From positions 1 to 38,717 of the forward strand of contig JALAGS010000006.1 of NCBI GenBank assembly GCA_022712315.1: a stretch of DNA of 38,717 bases. Reading direction: 5' to 3'. The notes below the pieces were generated by a model, which saw nothing but the letters and a program-made list of their open reading frames with translations, was not told the DNA's origin and did not search any database. Source of the DNA: Sphingobacterium sp. Its GTDB lineage: Bacteria; Bacteroidota; Bacteroidia; Sphingobacteriales; Sphingobacteriaceae. Position numbers and translations under genes: made by a program. Below are positions 25,396 to 34,479 of this stretch, piece by piece (positions within the stretch are counted from its first letter, which is position 1; each line of letters begins with the position of its first letter).

Positions 25396-28035
25396 TTAAA
25401 ACTTGTATACATAGACCTTGAAATCCCGCTTCATGCAGATTAAATAATTGGCATTGTCGCCATAGTTAATCGGGCCATAATAGAACTTAGAGAAACCTTC
25501 TACGGGGAATCCTTCCTGGACTAATCCATCAGATCCAAACACATAGATCATGCGGTTGTCGGTTCCAACGCCTATGATATCAGATTTACCGATCCGTTTA
25601 AAAAACACAGGTCTGTTACTGGCCTCTTCGATGAATTTATATTCAAAGTAAGAAGAGGAGTCTCTTGCGCTGTATGCATTCAGTTTGTTGTTGGCTAGAA
25701 TAACAAAGTCTCTGTCTGCTCCACCGCTAATATCTTCAAAATTAAAGAAAGCATCTTTGCCCCAGTCGCCTAGTTTTATTTTTTTTGTTTCGCCCTCGAA
25801 AGGAATTTTAAATACACTGCCTCTATTGTCTGCCAAGTAAATGAAGGAGTTCTTTTCATCCGACGCCGCAACTAAGCCTATCGGATTTTTAACGCTTTCG
25901 CCATCCGTATCCAATGTTTTTTTGTGGATGATTTTGCCATTTTGATCAAAGAAATAAATGGAAGCTGTGCTGGTACCCGCAATAATATAATTTTTCTGAC
26001 CCAGGGTGGTTGTTTTTAAGTCGAATAAAATTCGACCATCTACACTATTATTTTCAAAGCTGTCCACTTTTTTACCATCGAGGGTATAAGCAAGAATTCG
26101 GTCTGTCGCCGGAATATAAATACGCTGCTCTTTATTGAAGTTGGCGATTGTAGCTCCATAAGTTGCCGAGTACGGCAGTTCAACGGAGAAGCCGGCCAGG
26201 TTTTTTCCATCTGGCATAAAGCGATATAAGCGGCTTTTCGTGACGGCGAGAATGCTGAGATCCTGCAATTGGATTGGCTCGCCCAAGATTTCACCTTGGA
26301 AGAGATTTTGCCAAAGTTCTTTCCCATCCGGTGAAAACGCATGTACTGTATGATCCTGTTCTTGAATCAGAATAAACTTGGTCTTACCGTCTTGATCTAA
26401 GATCCAGGGTTTATTAATGATCCGGCTCTCCAGCTGGGCGGTCCATTCGGGTTTGCCGCCCAGTCTCGTGTCACTCTTGAAGAGTGCATATAAACTGGAT
26501 GAAAATGTGCCTTGATTGCCACTTAGCTGATAAGACCATGAGTAGAAATTTTGAAACCCATATTCGTCTTCGTCTTTGAAGTTTTTCGCAAAATCAGATT
26601 TTAAGTTATCCAGGATGTTGCTTTTACCAGCTTTAGGTTCTAAATAGAAAGTCACGTTACTGCGACTGTTCTGTAATGCCGCATGATTTTTAAATATTGC
26701 TGTTCCCGAGAGAAATTGCTTTTCCCGAAAAGATTCACGATAGTCTCTTAAGATGCCTGTTCGACTGGCTACGACCATAATATTGTCCACAATGGTAAAA
26801 TATGGTCTGCTAAAGCTCTTGAACGGTTCGCCAAAGAGTGCATGCAAGAGATTCGAATATTTAAATTGATAGATCGAATCACCGACAGAGGAGCTAAATT
26901 TCCTGAAGTTATCGGCAAATTGTGTCGAATCGGAAATGCTGATCAAACCAATCGCATCCTGATTATCCAACTCCGCGACTGCAAATTCATCGTTGAAAAT
27001 AGGCGCAATAACACTGTCAAAAGATACTTTGGTATCTTCTTCAAAGTTTTTTATGCTCTTGGCCAATCTGCCATCTTCTTTTTGCTGCACCAACAATGCT
27101 TTTAGCCCGCTGCGAAAGCTATGCGGATCTGAAATACTGAAGTCTATGTAAGACGCTGCATTTTTGGGAAGGTAGTTCCCCAAAGCTTGAACCTGGGCTG
27201 TCTGGGTAGCAAACAACTGGAGGTAACTGTTTTTGCTCGCCGTGAGGTCCGTTTCACCTTTAAAAATAAAAGCATCCTTTTTAAAATTCATATTCCAGGA
27301 TGTTTGTCCTTTTAAGGAATCGATGAGGTTCAGATAATTACCAAATTTGGATTTCATCAATATTCGAGCGATCTGAGCTAGCTGCTCATTGAAAAAGTAT
27401 AGACTAAGTGGTGTGTTTTTATTGTTATGGTTGACGAAGAATTCGATCTGTTTGGCATTTATTTTCTTAACATTTTTGTCAAAGATCTGAGCGAGTACTT
27501 TTTTGGAATAGCTGGCAAAAATGATCTCGTGAGCATAAGCACAATAAAGCGTACTATCTTTACTACCTTGATTAAGACCATAAAAACGTTGCCCTAATGT
27601 GTCGAATGGCTGTACCTTATAGTTTTTTCCGATATTTCCAATCAGTGTTGCCAACGAATTATTATCAATACTTTGTCCAACCTGAACACTATACAAGGGG
27701 ATAATCTGATCTTTTTCCTGATGGAAAGACAGTAATATTTGCTGTCCGGACACAAGAGGTGCTAGCTGTTCACTCTGAAGCAACTCCTCTTTTAGTCGTT
27801 CCAGATTGCTGAAATTCTGTTGACCAATAATAGCTTTAAAAAGTTCATAATCGTTAAAGATCGTGTCTACTGTCTGATCATTGGCAAAAGATGTAATCGC
27901 TAACGTGTTTTCAGGTAAGTATTGTAAAGCTTTAGAATCTTGTTTATTGTTTTTATTGAAGTCTCCAAAAAGATAGATCGTGGCCGCGATGACCGCGATG
28001 AATAATAGAACAGTGATGATGATTGTTTTTTTCAT
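25396..28035 (-). CDS. Large membrane-anchored protein of unknown function, C-terminal propeller-like repeats
   Basis: I do not recognise this 879-residue protein. It begins with one hydrophobic helix (IIITVLLFIAVIAATIYLFG, about residues 4-23) that would anchor it to the inner membrane, with the remainder in the periplasm. Residues 30-530 are mixed and unassigned. From about 540 to the end, repeats such as DHTVHAFSPDGKELWQN, SRLYRFMPDGKNLAGF and SIYFFDQNGKIIHKK resemble blades of a PQQ- or WD-like beta-propeller. An upstream in-frame TTG at 28053 is possible, but the ATG at 28035 is preferred. It stands alone, minus strand, between nrnA and DUF423 genes. Confidence 0.8.
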   Translation of the reverse strand: MKKTIIITVLLFIAVIAATIYLFGDFNKNNKQDSKALQYLPENTLAITSFANDQTVDTIFNDYELFKAIIGQQNFSNLERLKEELLQSEQLAPLVSGQQILLSFHQEKDQIIPLYSVQVGQSIDNNSLATLIGNIGKNYKVQPFDTLGQRFYGLNQGSKDSTLYCAYAHEIIFASYSKKVLAQIFDKNVKKINAKQIEFFVNHNNKNTPLSLYFFNEQLAQIARILMKSKFGNYLNLIDSLKGQTSWNMNFKKDAFIFKGETDLTASKNSYLQLFATQTAQVQALGNYLPKNAASYIDFSISDPHSFRSGLKALLVQQKEDGRLAKSIKNFEEDTKVSFDSVIAPIFNDEFAVAELDNQDAIGLISISDSTQFADNFRKFSSSVGDSIYQFKYSNLLHALFGEPFKSFSRPYFTIVDNIMVVASRTGILRDYRESFREKQFLSGTAIFKNHAALQNSRSNVTFYLEPKAGKSNILDNLKSDFAKNFKDEDEYGFQNFYSWSYQLSGNQGTFSSSLYALFKSDTRLGGKPEWTAQLESRIINKPWILDQDGKTKFILIQEQDHTVHAFSPDGKELWQNLFQGEILGEPIQLQDLSILAVTKSRLYRFMPDGKNLAGFSVELPYSATYGATIANFNKEQRIYIPATDRILAYTLDGKKVDSFENNSVDGRILFDLKTTTLGQKNYIIAGTSTASIYFFDQNGKIIHKKTLDTDGESVKNPIGLVAASDEKNSFIYLADNRGSVFKIPFEGETKKIKLGDWGKDAFFNFEDISGGADRDFVILANNKLNAYSARDSSSYFEYKFIEEASNRPVFFKRIGKSDIIGVGTDNRMIYVFGSDGLVQEGFPVEGFSKFYYGPINYGDNANYLICMKRDFKVYVYKF

Positions 28036-28446
28036 CCTTTTATTTTTTTTCAATGACTGACTAATCCCGAACGCATATTTATCGATCTATTGACCAACAC
28101 GAGTGAATCCGGATTTCATCAGAACAAATATGTAAGAAGTACTCACTTTTTTGACTTTGAGTAAGTACACTGAACTCGAATTTTTAAACGGTAATGAAGC
28201 GATCATGAGGCAAATGTTAATCAAGGATATACCCGTCCTTATACATGTTCCAATAGGTCGGTGAGCAGCATGGTACTCATGATGATTCATACGTAAAACA
28301 AACCTAATAAAAATATATGGGAAGCGGTAGAGAATCGTTCCAATAATGCGCCTTTGTAATATAATTTTAACAAAAAATTCCTTATTTTGTTCTGTTTTTA
28401 ATACATTTATCGCTAGAAACTCATTTTCAGCATTCACTTTAACATA
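28036..28446. other. Intergenic region between divergent unknown gene and DUF423 gene
   Basis: About 400 nt of AT-rich sequence with a 116-codon minus-strand open frame (28087-28437) that I do not trust as a gene: no family resemblance, and its start abuts the DUF423 start, leaving no promoter. TACATTTA near 28415 is one mismatch from a -7 box and could serve the DUF423 gene. Confidence 0.3.
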
Positions 28447-28836
28447 ATGAATAAGAAAATCATTTTAGCCGCTTCTTTGTTGGGAGCATTAGCTGTAATA
28501 TTAGGTGCCTTTGGTGCCCATGGTCTAGAAGGAAAGATAAGTACATATCATATTGACACTTGGAAAACTGCAAATCAGTATCATTTCTATCATACCTTTG
28601 CATTGTTATTTTTATCAACTTTTTCGCGTGCAAAAACGTACTCCATTAAGGTATCGTTTATTGCTTTTCTCATTGGTATTCTGTTCTTTTCGGGATCTTT
28701 GTATGTCTTGAGCGTGCGAGAAATTACAGGCTTTGGCAATCCGTCTATTTTGGGGCCGATCACACCTTTAGGAGGGCTATCGTTTATTGTCGGCTGGGTG
28801 GCACTGTTTATTGCTGCGCTTAAAAATAAATCATAA
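28447..28836 (+). CDS. DUF423 family small membrane protein
   Basis: A 129-residue inner-membrane protein with four predicted helices (IILAASLLGALAVILGAFGAHG at the start, and three more). GAFGAHGLEGK (residues 21-31) and the HFYHTFALLFL segment are the hallmarks of DUF423 (YgdD) proteins, whose function is unknown. Monocistronic, followed by its own terminator. Confidence 0.9.
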   Translation: MNKKIILAASLLGALAVILGAFGAHGLEGKISTYHIDTWKTANQYHFYHTFALLFLSTFSRAKTYSIKVSFIAFLIGILFFSGSLYVLSVREITGFGNPSILGPITPLGGLSFIVGWVALFIAALKNKS

Positions 28837-28888
28837 TTTCCTCATTGAATATGTCTATGCGAATGCGTATTCGTATCTAATACTAAAG

Positions 28889-28923
28889 AAGCCTTCCTGA
28901 ATCGATTTCCGGAAGGCTTTTTT
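28889..28923 (+). terminator. Terminator after the DUF423 gene
   Basis: AAGCCTTCC (28889-28897) pairs with GGAAGGCTT (28911-28919), followed by a run of T. Confidence 0.88.
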
Positions 28924-28927
28924 AAGT

Positions 28928-29004
28928 TATATTGACCGCTACGCCCCCTCTTCACTCCACTTTAATTGCAGTTGGTGTCTGCGAAGTCATGAAGGTTTTA
29001 TGGA
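28928..29004 (-). repeat. Dispersed intergenic repeat, copy C (inverted)
   Basis: The reverse complement matches copies A and B. ATAAAACCTTCATGACTTCG and the next few bases are identical to copy A, with the CCAAC-GCAAT-AAAG core conserved apart from single changes. Relative to A and B there is one 3-nt insertion. The A-run end is degenerate (AACTTAAAAA). It lies between the DUF423 terminator and priA. Confidence 0.7.
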
Positions 29005-29069
29005 TTGCTGAAACCGTGATGGCTCTTTGCTTGAAGGTTTTTTGTATTTTTATACCATAATTTGAATTT

Positions 29070-31553
29070 ATGCCCATTCCACAAGCTACGATTTTTAGTG
29101 AAAGAGATACTTTGTTTATTGATGTAGTTCTACCGTTAGCATTGGCAAGAACATATACGTATCGTATTCCGGCTGACTGGAACGATCGCGTGCAGATTGG
29201 CGTACGGGTGATCGTACAATTTGGACGCAACAAGATCTATTCGGCAGTGGTAAAGTCAATCAGTCAGGAAGCGCCCAAGCGCTATGAGGCAAAGTATATT
29301 TTGGACATCATTGATGAAAAGCCCATTGTCAATTTAGCACAGTTTAAACTTTGGGATTGGCTGGCTGAATATTACATGTGCAGTTTGGGTGAGGTCATGC
29401 AGGCGGCACTGCCTTCTGCATTAAAACTGGCCAGTGAGACCAAAGTGGTTTCTTCTATTTCCGAAGAGTTTGATCGTTCTACACTTTCGGATAAAGAATA
29501 TCTCATTATCGAAGCCCTGGAAGTGGCTGGTGAACTTAAGGTCAACGATATCGTGAAATTGCTGGGGCAAAAAACAGTTTTTCCCATATTGAAGCAATTG
29601 TTTGATAAGGGCATTGTACTGATTTCGGAAGAGATTACGGAAAGATATAAACCCAAGACAAAAGCATTTCTTCGTTTTGCCCCTGACTTCAGAAATGAAG
29701 ATGCAAAAAGAGAATTGTTGGATAGCTTAAACCGGGCTCCGAAACAACAGGATGCCGTCCTGGCATTTATGCAACTGGTAAAAAAGACCGAGGAAATTAC
29801 CCGGCCAATGCTGGTTGAAGCTTCGGGCTGCGGAAACGGTGCCGTTACAGCCCTGATTGACAAGGGCGTTTTTGAAATAAAGGAAAAGGTTGTATCCCGC
29901 TTTCAAGGAGAAGATATCGAACTGGATGCTAATTTTCAATTTAACGAGAATCAGCAACGTGCTTACGATGAAATACAGCAGTCTTTTGACGAGAAGGAAG
30001 TGACGCTATTGCACGGGGTGACCGCCTCAGGAAAGACACAAATTTATATACGGCTTATAGAGCAGGCCATAGCTGCGGGAAAATCAGCGCTCTATCTCTT
30101 GCCCGAGATCGCGTTGACGGCTCAGATTACGGCGCGGTTAAAACTTCATTTTGGTGATAAGCTGGGGGTATACCACTCAAAATTTAATGATAATGAACGT
30201 GCTGAAGTATGGCATAAAGTGATGAAAAATGAGTTTCAGGTTGTTATTGGAGCGCGTTCTTCTGTCTTTTTGCCTTTTCAGGATTTAGGAATTATCATCG
30301 TTGATGAGGAACATGAAAGTTCCTATAAACAATTTGATCCGGCCCCCCGCTACCATGCCCGTGATACAGCTATCTATCTTGGTTTTTTACACCAAACTAA
30401 GGTCCTTTTAGGCTCGGCAACTCCTTCTTTGGAAAGTTATTACAATGCAAAGGCGAAGAAGTATGGCTTTGTTCAGCTGCTTGAACGCTATGGTAATGCG
30501 CAATTGCCGAGTATTGAATTGGTTAATATCCCCGAAGAAGGAAGAAAAGAAAATATGTTTTCCTATTTTTCGGGGACATTGTTAAAAGCAATTGAGGAAG
30601 CTGTAAAAAATAAAGAGCAAGTTATTTTATTTCAAAATAGACGTGGACACACGACCATGATCCAGTGTAATACCTGTGGATTTGTGGCGAAATGTGTCAA
30701 TTGCGATGTGAGCTTAACCTATCACAAAAGCTCTAATATGATGCATTGCCATTATTGTGGCCATGTGGAACCTCCGCTTCGTGTTTGTCCGGCCTGCGGT
30801 ATGCCGCATATCGAAAGTAAAGGGTTTGGGACCGAACGGGTAGAAGAGGAACTTGAACTGTTGATGCCTGAAATTCGCATCGGTCGGCTAGATCTTGACT
30901 CCACAAAAGGTAAATACGGTTTTGATAAGATTATCACAGCTTTTGATGAACATGAATTTGACGTGCTGATCGGCACGCAGATGGTTGCAAAAGGACTCGA
31001 TTTTGGACGAGTAAGCCTTATCGGAGTTGTCAATGCAGATACAATTATTAACTTTCCGGATTTCCGTTCATATGAGCGCTCCTTTTCTCTATTTTCTCAG
31101 GTAGCGGGCCGCGCAGGGCGCCGGGAAGCAGGTGGAAAAGTTATTATTCAAAGCTATACCACAAACCACCGGGTGTTGGAACAGGTCGTCAACAATGATT
31201 ACGAGGGGATGTTTATGACCGAGATTACTGAACGGAAAAACTACCTTTATCCACCTTTCTATCGTCTTATCCGCATTGATATTAAACATGCCGATTTTCA
31301 GAAATGCTACGATTCGGCCAATCGTTTTGCTTCGGCACTGCGACAGCAGCTGGGAGCAAGGGTCTTAGGGCCAGAACCGCCTTTAGTTTCGCGTGTAAGG
31401 AACAATTTTATTCAGACGATTACTTTAAAGATAGAACGTACAAATATCAGTATTGCCAAAGTCAAGGAGTTGATCCGTTCTGTGTTATTGGATTTTGAAA
31501 TAGATAAAAGCAATACCGGGGTGCGTGTACAAGTAGATGTTGATCCGTATTAA
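29070..31553 (+). CDS. priA: Primosomal protein N' (replication restart helicase)
   Basis: An 827-residue superfamily 2 DNA helicase that reloads the replisome at stalled forks. An N-terminal DNA-binding domain (about 1-110) is followed by the helicase core: Walker A GVTASGKTQ near residue 317 and DEEH box near 412. A zinc-binding insertion with paired cysteines is visible in CNTCGFVAKCVNCDVSL, CHYCG and CPACG. Motif VI (QVAGRAGRR) is near residue 680. All PriA signatures and normal length. The ATG at 29070 gives MPIPQATIF. Its stop overlaps the stop of an antisense open frame. Confidence 0.96.
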   Translation: MPIPQATIFSERDTLFIDVVLPLALARTYTYRIPADWNDRVQIGVRVIVQFGRNKIYSAVVKSISQEAPKRYEAKYILDIIDEKPIVNLAQFKLWDWLAEYYMCSLGEVMQAALPSALKLASETKVVSSISEEFDRSTLSDKEYLIIEALEVAGELKVNDIVKLLGQKTVFPILKQLFDKGIVLISEEITERYKPKTKAFLRFAPDFRNEDAKRELLDSLNRAPKQQDAVLAFMQLVKKTEEITRPMLVEASGCGNGAVTALIDKGVFEIKEKVVSRFQGEDIELDANFQFNENQQRAYDEIQQSFDEKEVTLLHGVTASGKTQIYIRLIEQAIAAGKSALYLLPEIALTAQITARLKLHFGDKLGVYHSKFNDNERAEVWHKVMKNEFQVVIGARSSVFLPFQDLGIIIVDEEHESSYKQFDPAPRYHARDTAIYLGFLHQTKVLLGSATPSLESYYNAKAKKYGFVQLLERYGNAQLPSIELVNIPEEGRKENMFSYFSGTLLKAIEEAVKNKEQVILFQNRRGHTTMIQCNTCGFVAKCVNCDVSLTYHKSSNMMHCHYCGHVEPPLRVCPACGMPHIESKGFGTERVEEELELLMPEIRIGRLDLDSTKGKYGFDKIITAFDEHEFDVLIGTQMVAKGLDFGRVSLIGVVNADTIINFPDFRSYERSFSLFSQVAGRAGRREAGGKVIIQSYTTNHRVLEQVVNNDYEGMFMTEITERKNYLYPPFYRLIRIDIKHADFQKCYDSANRFASALRQQLGARVLGPEPPLVSRVRNNFIQTITLKIERTNISIAKVKELIRSVLLDFEIDKSNTGVRVQVDVDPY

Positions 31554-31747
31554 ACCAAAGGAATTTTTTTGAGAAGCTTCAAACTCCATGAACGGTCAGT
31601 GGTGATCTTATAGATGTCAATTTTTTTCTTTTTGAAGAGGTTGATTCCTGCAGGGCTTTTAATACGCAAAGATGAGTTAACGGGCCACTGTTCGTTCAGG
31701 TGAAGCGTTGCCTTTAGTTTTCTTGTGTATTCGTACTCATCTGGTGT
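31550..31747 (-). pseudogene. Start-less open reading frame, possible gene relic
   Basis: On the minus strand a 65-codon frame runs from a stop near 31748 to a TAA at 31550-31552, without ATG or GTG. Its translation is protein-like, with a basic C-terminal half (SPAGINLFKKKKIDIYKITT, then DRSWSLKLLKKIPLV). The only ATG nearby (ATGAGTACG) is in another frame. It could be the remnant of a truncated gene or chance. It overlaps the priA stop codon by two bases. Confidence 0.3.
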
Positions 31748-31770
31748 TTAGTTATTTGTGATTAGTTCTG

Positions 31771-31799
31771 TTGAATCTGCCTTTTTAAAAGTAAATTTG
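31771..31799 (+). promoter_or_regulatory. Promoter of pcm
   Basis: TTG (31771-31773), 18 nt, then TAAATTTG (31792-31799), the exact Bacteroidota -33/-7 arrangement. The -7 box ends six nt before ATG 31806, so the transcript should begin at or beside the start codon. Confidence 0.65.
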
Positions 31800-31805
31800 A
31801 AAATC

Positions 31806-32462
31806 ATGGCGTACAAGTTTATTGATAATTATCGGGAGAAAGGTGCTCGCAAGAAATTGGTTGAACATCTAAAAAGTCGGGGTATTGCAGACCAAAAAGT
31901 CCTGGATGCCATTGGGAAGGTACCACGTCATTATTTCTTTGATGAAACGTTCTGGAATCAAGCTTATCGGGATATTGCTTTTCCTATAGGCGACGGTCAA
32001 ACGATTTCACAACCCTATACGGTTGCTTATCAATCGGAATTGCTCCATGTGAAAAAAGGAGATAAGGTGCTGGAAATCGGGACAGGATCCGGTTACCAAA
32101 CCTGTATTCTATTGGAGCTTGGCGCTGAAGTTTATACCATCGAACGTCAGGAAAATCTGTATCAGCGGACAATTCAGGTATTGCCGTATATGGGGTATAA
32201 ACCCAATTTCTTTTTGGGTGATGGCTCCAAGGGAATCGAGGCACATGCTCCTTATGATAAGATTATTGTGACCGCGGGGGCACCCTTTGTGCCTGAAGTT
32301 ATGTTGAAACAGCTGAAGATGGGCGGGATATTTGTGATTCCGGTTGGCGACGAAAAGTCGCAAAAGATGATGACGATCATTCGGGTAGGTGAAAATGACT
32401 TTGACCGTATTGAGCTGGATACCTTCCGTTTTGTGCCTTTGGTGGGCGATCAAGCCTGGTAG
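31806..32462 (+). CDS. pcm: Protein-L-isoaspartate O-methyltransferase
   Basis: A 218-residue SAM-dependent enzyme that methylates isoaspartyl residues in damaged proteins, allowing their repair. Motif I is LEIGTGSGYQT, near residue 83, and VTAGAPFVPE lies further on; IGDGQTISQPYTVA marks the family. A GTG 48 nt upstream in frame would extend it, but the sequence before ATG 31806 contains a promoter box, so the ATG is the likely start. No signal peptide. Confidence 0.94.
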   Translation: MAYKFIDNYREKGARKKLVEHLKSRGIADQKVLDAIGKVPRHYFFDETFWNQAYRDIAFPIGDGQTISQPYTVAYQSELLHVKKGDKVLEIGTGSGYQTCILLELGAEVYTIERQENLYQRTIQVLPYMGYKPNFFLGDGSKGIEAHAPYDKIIVTAGAPFVPEVMLKQLKMGGIFVIPVGDEKSQKMMTIIRVGENDFDRIELDTFRFVPLVGDQAW

Positions 32463-32586
32463 CACCATTTTGGCCTGCTTCTATGGGGCATCGGGTCTCT
32501 AAGCGGCAATAGACCGCCCGTCTTATGAAATAGATGCAAACTCCGTGATCGAATTAAAATGCACGTGAAAGAATAAATATTCACTT

Positions 32587-34410
32587 ATGACTCCAACAGC
32601 GATATTATATGACCAGAAGCATCAAGAAATAGCTTCAATTGTCCTTAAATTAAATAAGCAAGTCAATACGCTAAGTTTGTCGCGGCTATTTGTGATCCTC
32701 GGCGGTGGGGCGCTGTTATTTTATACATTTCAACTAGAAAGCCTTCCGCTGGTCTTCTTCTGTTTTTTTGCATTATTGTTTCTATTCGCTTATCTCGTGC
32801 GCAAACAGAGCAAGCTTGAACTTCAAAAAAACTATTTTGAGGCTTATTTGAAAGTTTTGGAAAATGAACGGGCCCTTGCAGATGGAAAATTAAACATGTA
32901 TGACCATGGTCAGCATTTTGAAGGTGGTAACCATCCTTATAGTTCCGATATGGATGTCTTTGGAACATATTCCCTATTTGCACAATTAAATCGGGCAACG
33001 ACCAGACAAGGAATTGATTTGTTGGCCTCGTGGCTTGATGCACCTCTTCCTAAAGGGCAAATTGAACGCAACCAGGAGGCTTCGCAGGAACTGGAAGCCG
33101 AATCTGAATGGATCTGGGATTTTCAGGCGAAACTTCTGGTCAATCTGAACCATAAACTGGACATCAAAACTTTCTTAACGAATTACTTTCAAGACCGGAA
33201 TTTTCAGTTTGGAAACGCTTTTATGCGATTCTACATCAAAGTGGGGCCCATTTTATTTTTGGTCGCTTTAGCTGGAAGTTTCTTCGTTCCCAAATTGGCC
33301 GGAGTAGCAACATTACTGGGATTATTTCATATTCTCTGGGCTTTAGCTAAAGCTGGAAGCGTCAGCCTGTTCTCCTCTCGAATAGACAAGATCGGTGGGG
33401 TATTGGGATCCTATGCCGATGCTATTCAATCTATTGAAAGCAAGGAGTGGAAGTCGCTCTCCATGCAAGAGGTAGCAGGAGAGCTTAAGCGGAGCCATGG
33501 TGGGGAATCCATTTCCCTTGCTTTTAAAAAACTTGCTGGCCTAATTAATAATCTGGATGCACGGAATAATGTATTTGTCGGAATATTTCTGAACTTGTTT
33601 CTGCTTTGGGATTTTAGACAGGTGTCGGCCATTGTCGACTGGAAAAATAAATATGAACATGAGATCCTAAATTCATTCGATACCCTGGCCAAGGTTGAGG
33701 CGGTAACGAGTCTGGCTATTTGGAAGAGGAACCATTCGTCCTATTGTTATCCGGTGATTTTGGATAATCCATTGAAAGATCAGATTGAAGCACGAGGATT
33801 ATATCATCCCTTGATCCCAATCAATCAGGTCGTTGCCAATGATTATAGCAGTAGCGACCATCGTATTGCGTTGGTAACAGGATCCAACATGGCGGGTAAA
33901 AGCACATTTCTGCGGACAGTAGGTATTAATGCAATTTTGGCCTATGCTGGGGCGGCGGTTGCAGCAACATCTTTTCAGCTGCCGATTTACAAACTGATCT
34001 CCTATATGCGGATCAAGGATAACTTGAATGAAAGTACGTCAACTTTTAAGGCTGAGCTGAATCGTATGAAGTTCATATTGGATACTGTTGAAGCTCATAA
34101 AGATAGCTTTTTCCTCATTGACGAGATGCTTCGGGGAACAAATTCGGTGGATAAATATCTTGGATCCAGGGCAATCATAAAAAAACTGGTCCGGCTGGAT
34201 GGTAAAGGGATGGTGGCTACACACGACCTGCAGCTTTCGAGTTTACAAGAAGAATTTCCAGGAGACATCAAAAATTATCATTTTGATATTCGTGTTGATG
34301 AAGGGCAGATGCTGTTTGATTATAAACTCAAAATAGGAGAATGCAAGATTTTCAATGCCTCTCTTTTATTAAAGGGCATAGGTGTGGATATCGACGAAAA
34401 TATGGAATAA
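32587..34410 (+). CDS. Membrane-anchored MutS-family ATPase
   Basis: A 607-residue protein combining membrane helices with the MutS ATPase core. Two N-terminal helices lie at about residues 36-75 (LFVILGGGALLFYTF, LVFFCFFALLFLFAYLV) and a second pair at about 218-260. The core domain begins near residue 330. The Walker A motif GSNMAGKST starts near residue 432, followed by STFKAELNR and Walker B FFLIDEMLRGTNS near 507-519, and ATHDLQL. It lacks the MutS mismatch-recognition domain and is too short to be mismatch-repair MutS. Such membrane MutS-like proteins occur in Bacteroidota; their role is not established. The gene is close to the thioesterase gene but has its own spacer. Confidence 0.88.
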   Translation: MTPTAILYDQKHQEIASIVLKLNKQVNTLSLSRLFVILGGGALLFYTFQLESLPLVFFCFFALLFLFAYLVRKQSKLELQKNYFEAYLKVLENERALADGKLNMYDHGQHFEGGNHPYSSDMDVFGTYSLFAQLNRATTRQGIDLLASWLDAPLPKGQIERNQEASQELEAESEWIWDFQAKLLVNLNHKLDIKTFLTNYFQDRNFQFGNAFMRFYIKVGPILFLVALAGSFFVPKLAGVATLLGLFHILWALAKAGSVSLFSSRIDKIGGVLGSYADAIQSIESKEWKSLSMQEVAGELKRSHGGESISLAFKKLAGLINNLDARNNVFVGIFLNLFLLWDFRQVSAIVDWKNKYEHEILNSFDTLAKVEAVTSLAIWKRNHSSYCYPVILDNPLKDQIEARGLYHPLIPINQVVANDYSSSDHRIALVTGSNMAGKSTFLRTVGINAILAYAGAAVAATSFQLPIYKLISYMRIKDNLNESTSTFKAELNRMKFILDTVEAHKDSFFLIDEMLRGTNSVDKYLGSRAIIKKLVRLDGKGMVATHDLQLSSLQEEFPGDIKNYHFDIRVDEGQMLFDYKLKIGECKIFNASLLLKGIGVDIDENME

Positions 34411-34438
34411 AAATGACGTAACTGCGGCTAGATTGGTT

Positions 34439-34446
34439 TACATTTG
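34439..34446 (+). promoter_or_regulatory. -7 box of the thioesterase gene
   Basis: TACATTTG matches TAnnTTTG, 33 nt before ATG 34480, in the spacer after the MutS-like gene. No TTG at the expected upstream spacing. Confidence 0.5.
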
Positions 34447-34479
34447 TCTCCTCTTAAATCCACTAAATAGAAACAATAA

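Noticed and set aside
28087..28437. 116-codon minus-strand open frame between the unknown gene and DUF423
   Set aside because: No family resemblance, AT-rich like its flanks, and its start abuts the divergent DUF423 start with no room for a promoter. Could be revisited if relatives conserve it.
31758..31805. GTG start extending pcm by 16 residues
   Set aside because: The extension overlaps the -33 and -7 promoter elements and is unlike Pcm N termini; ATG 31806 fits the family.
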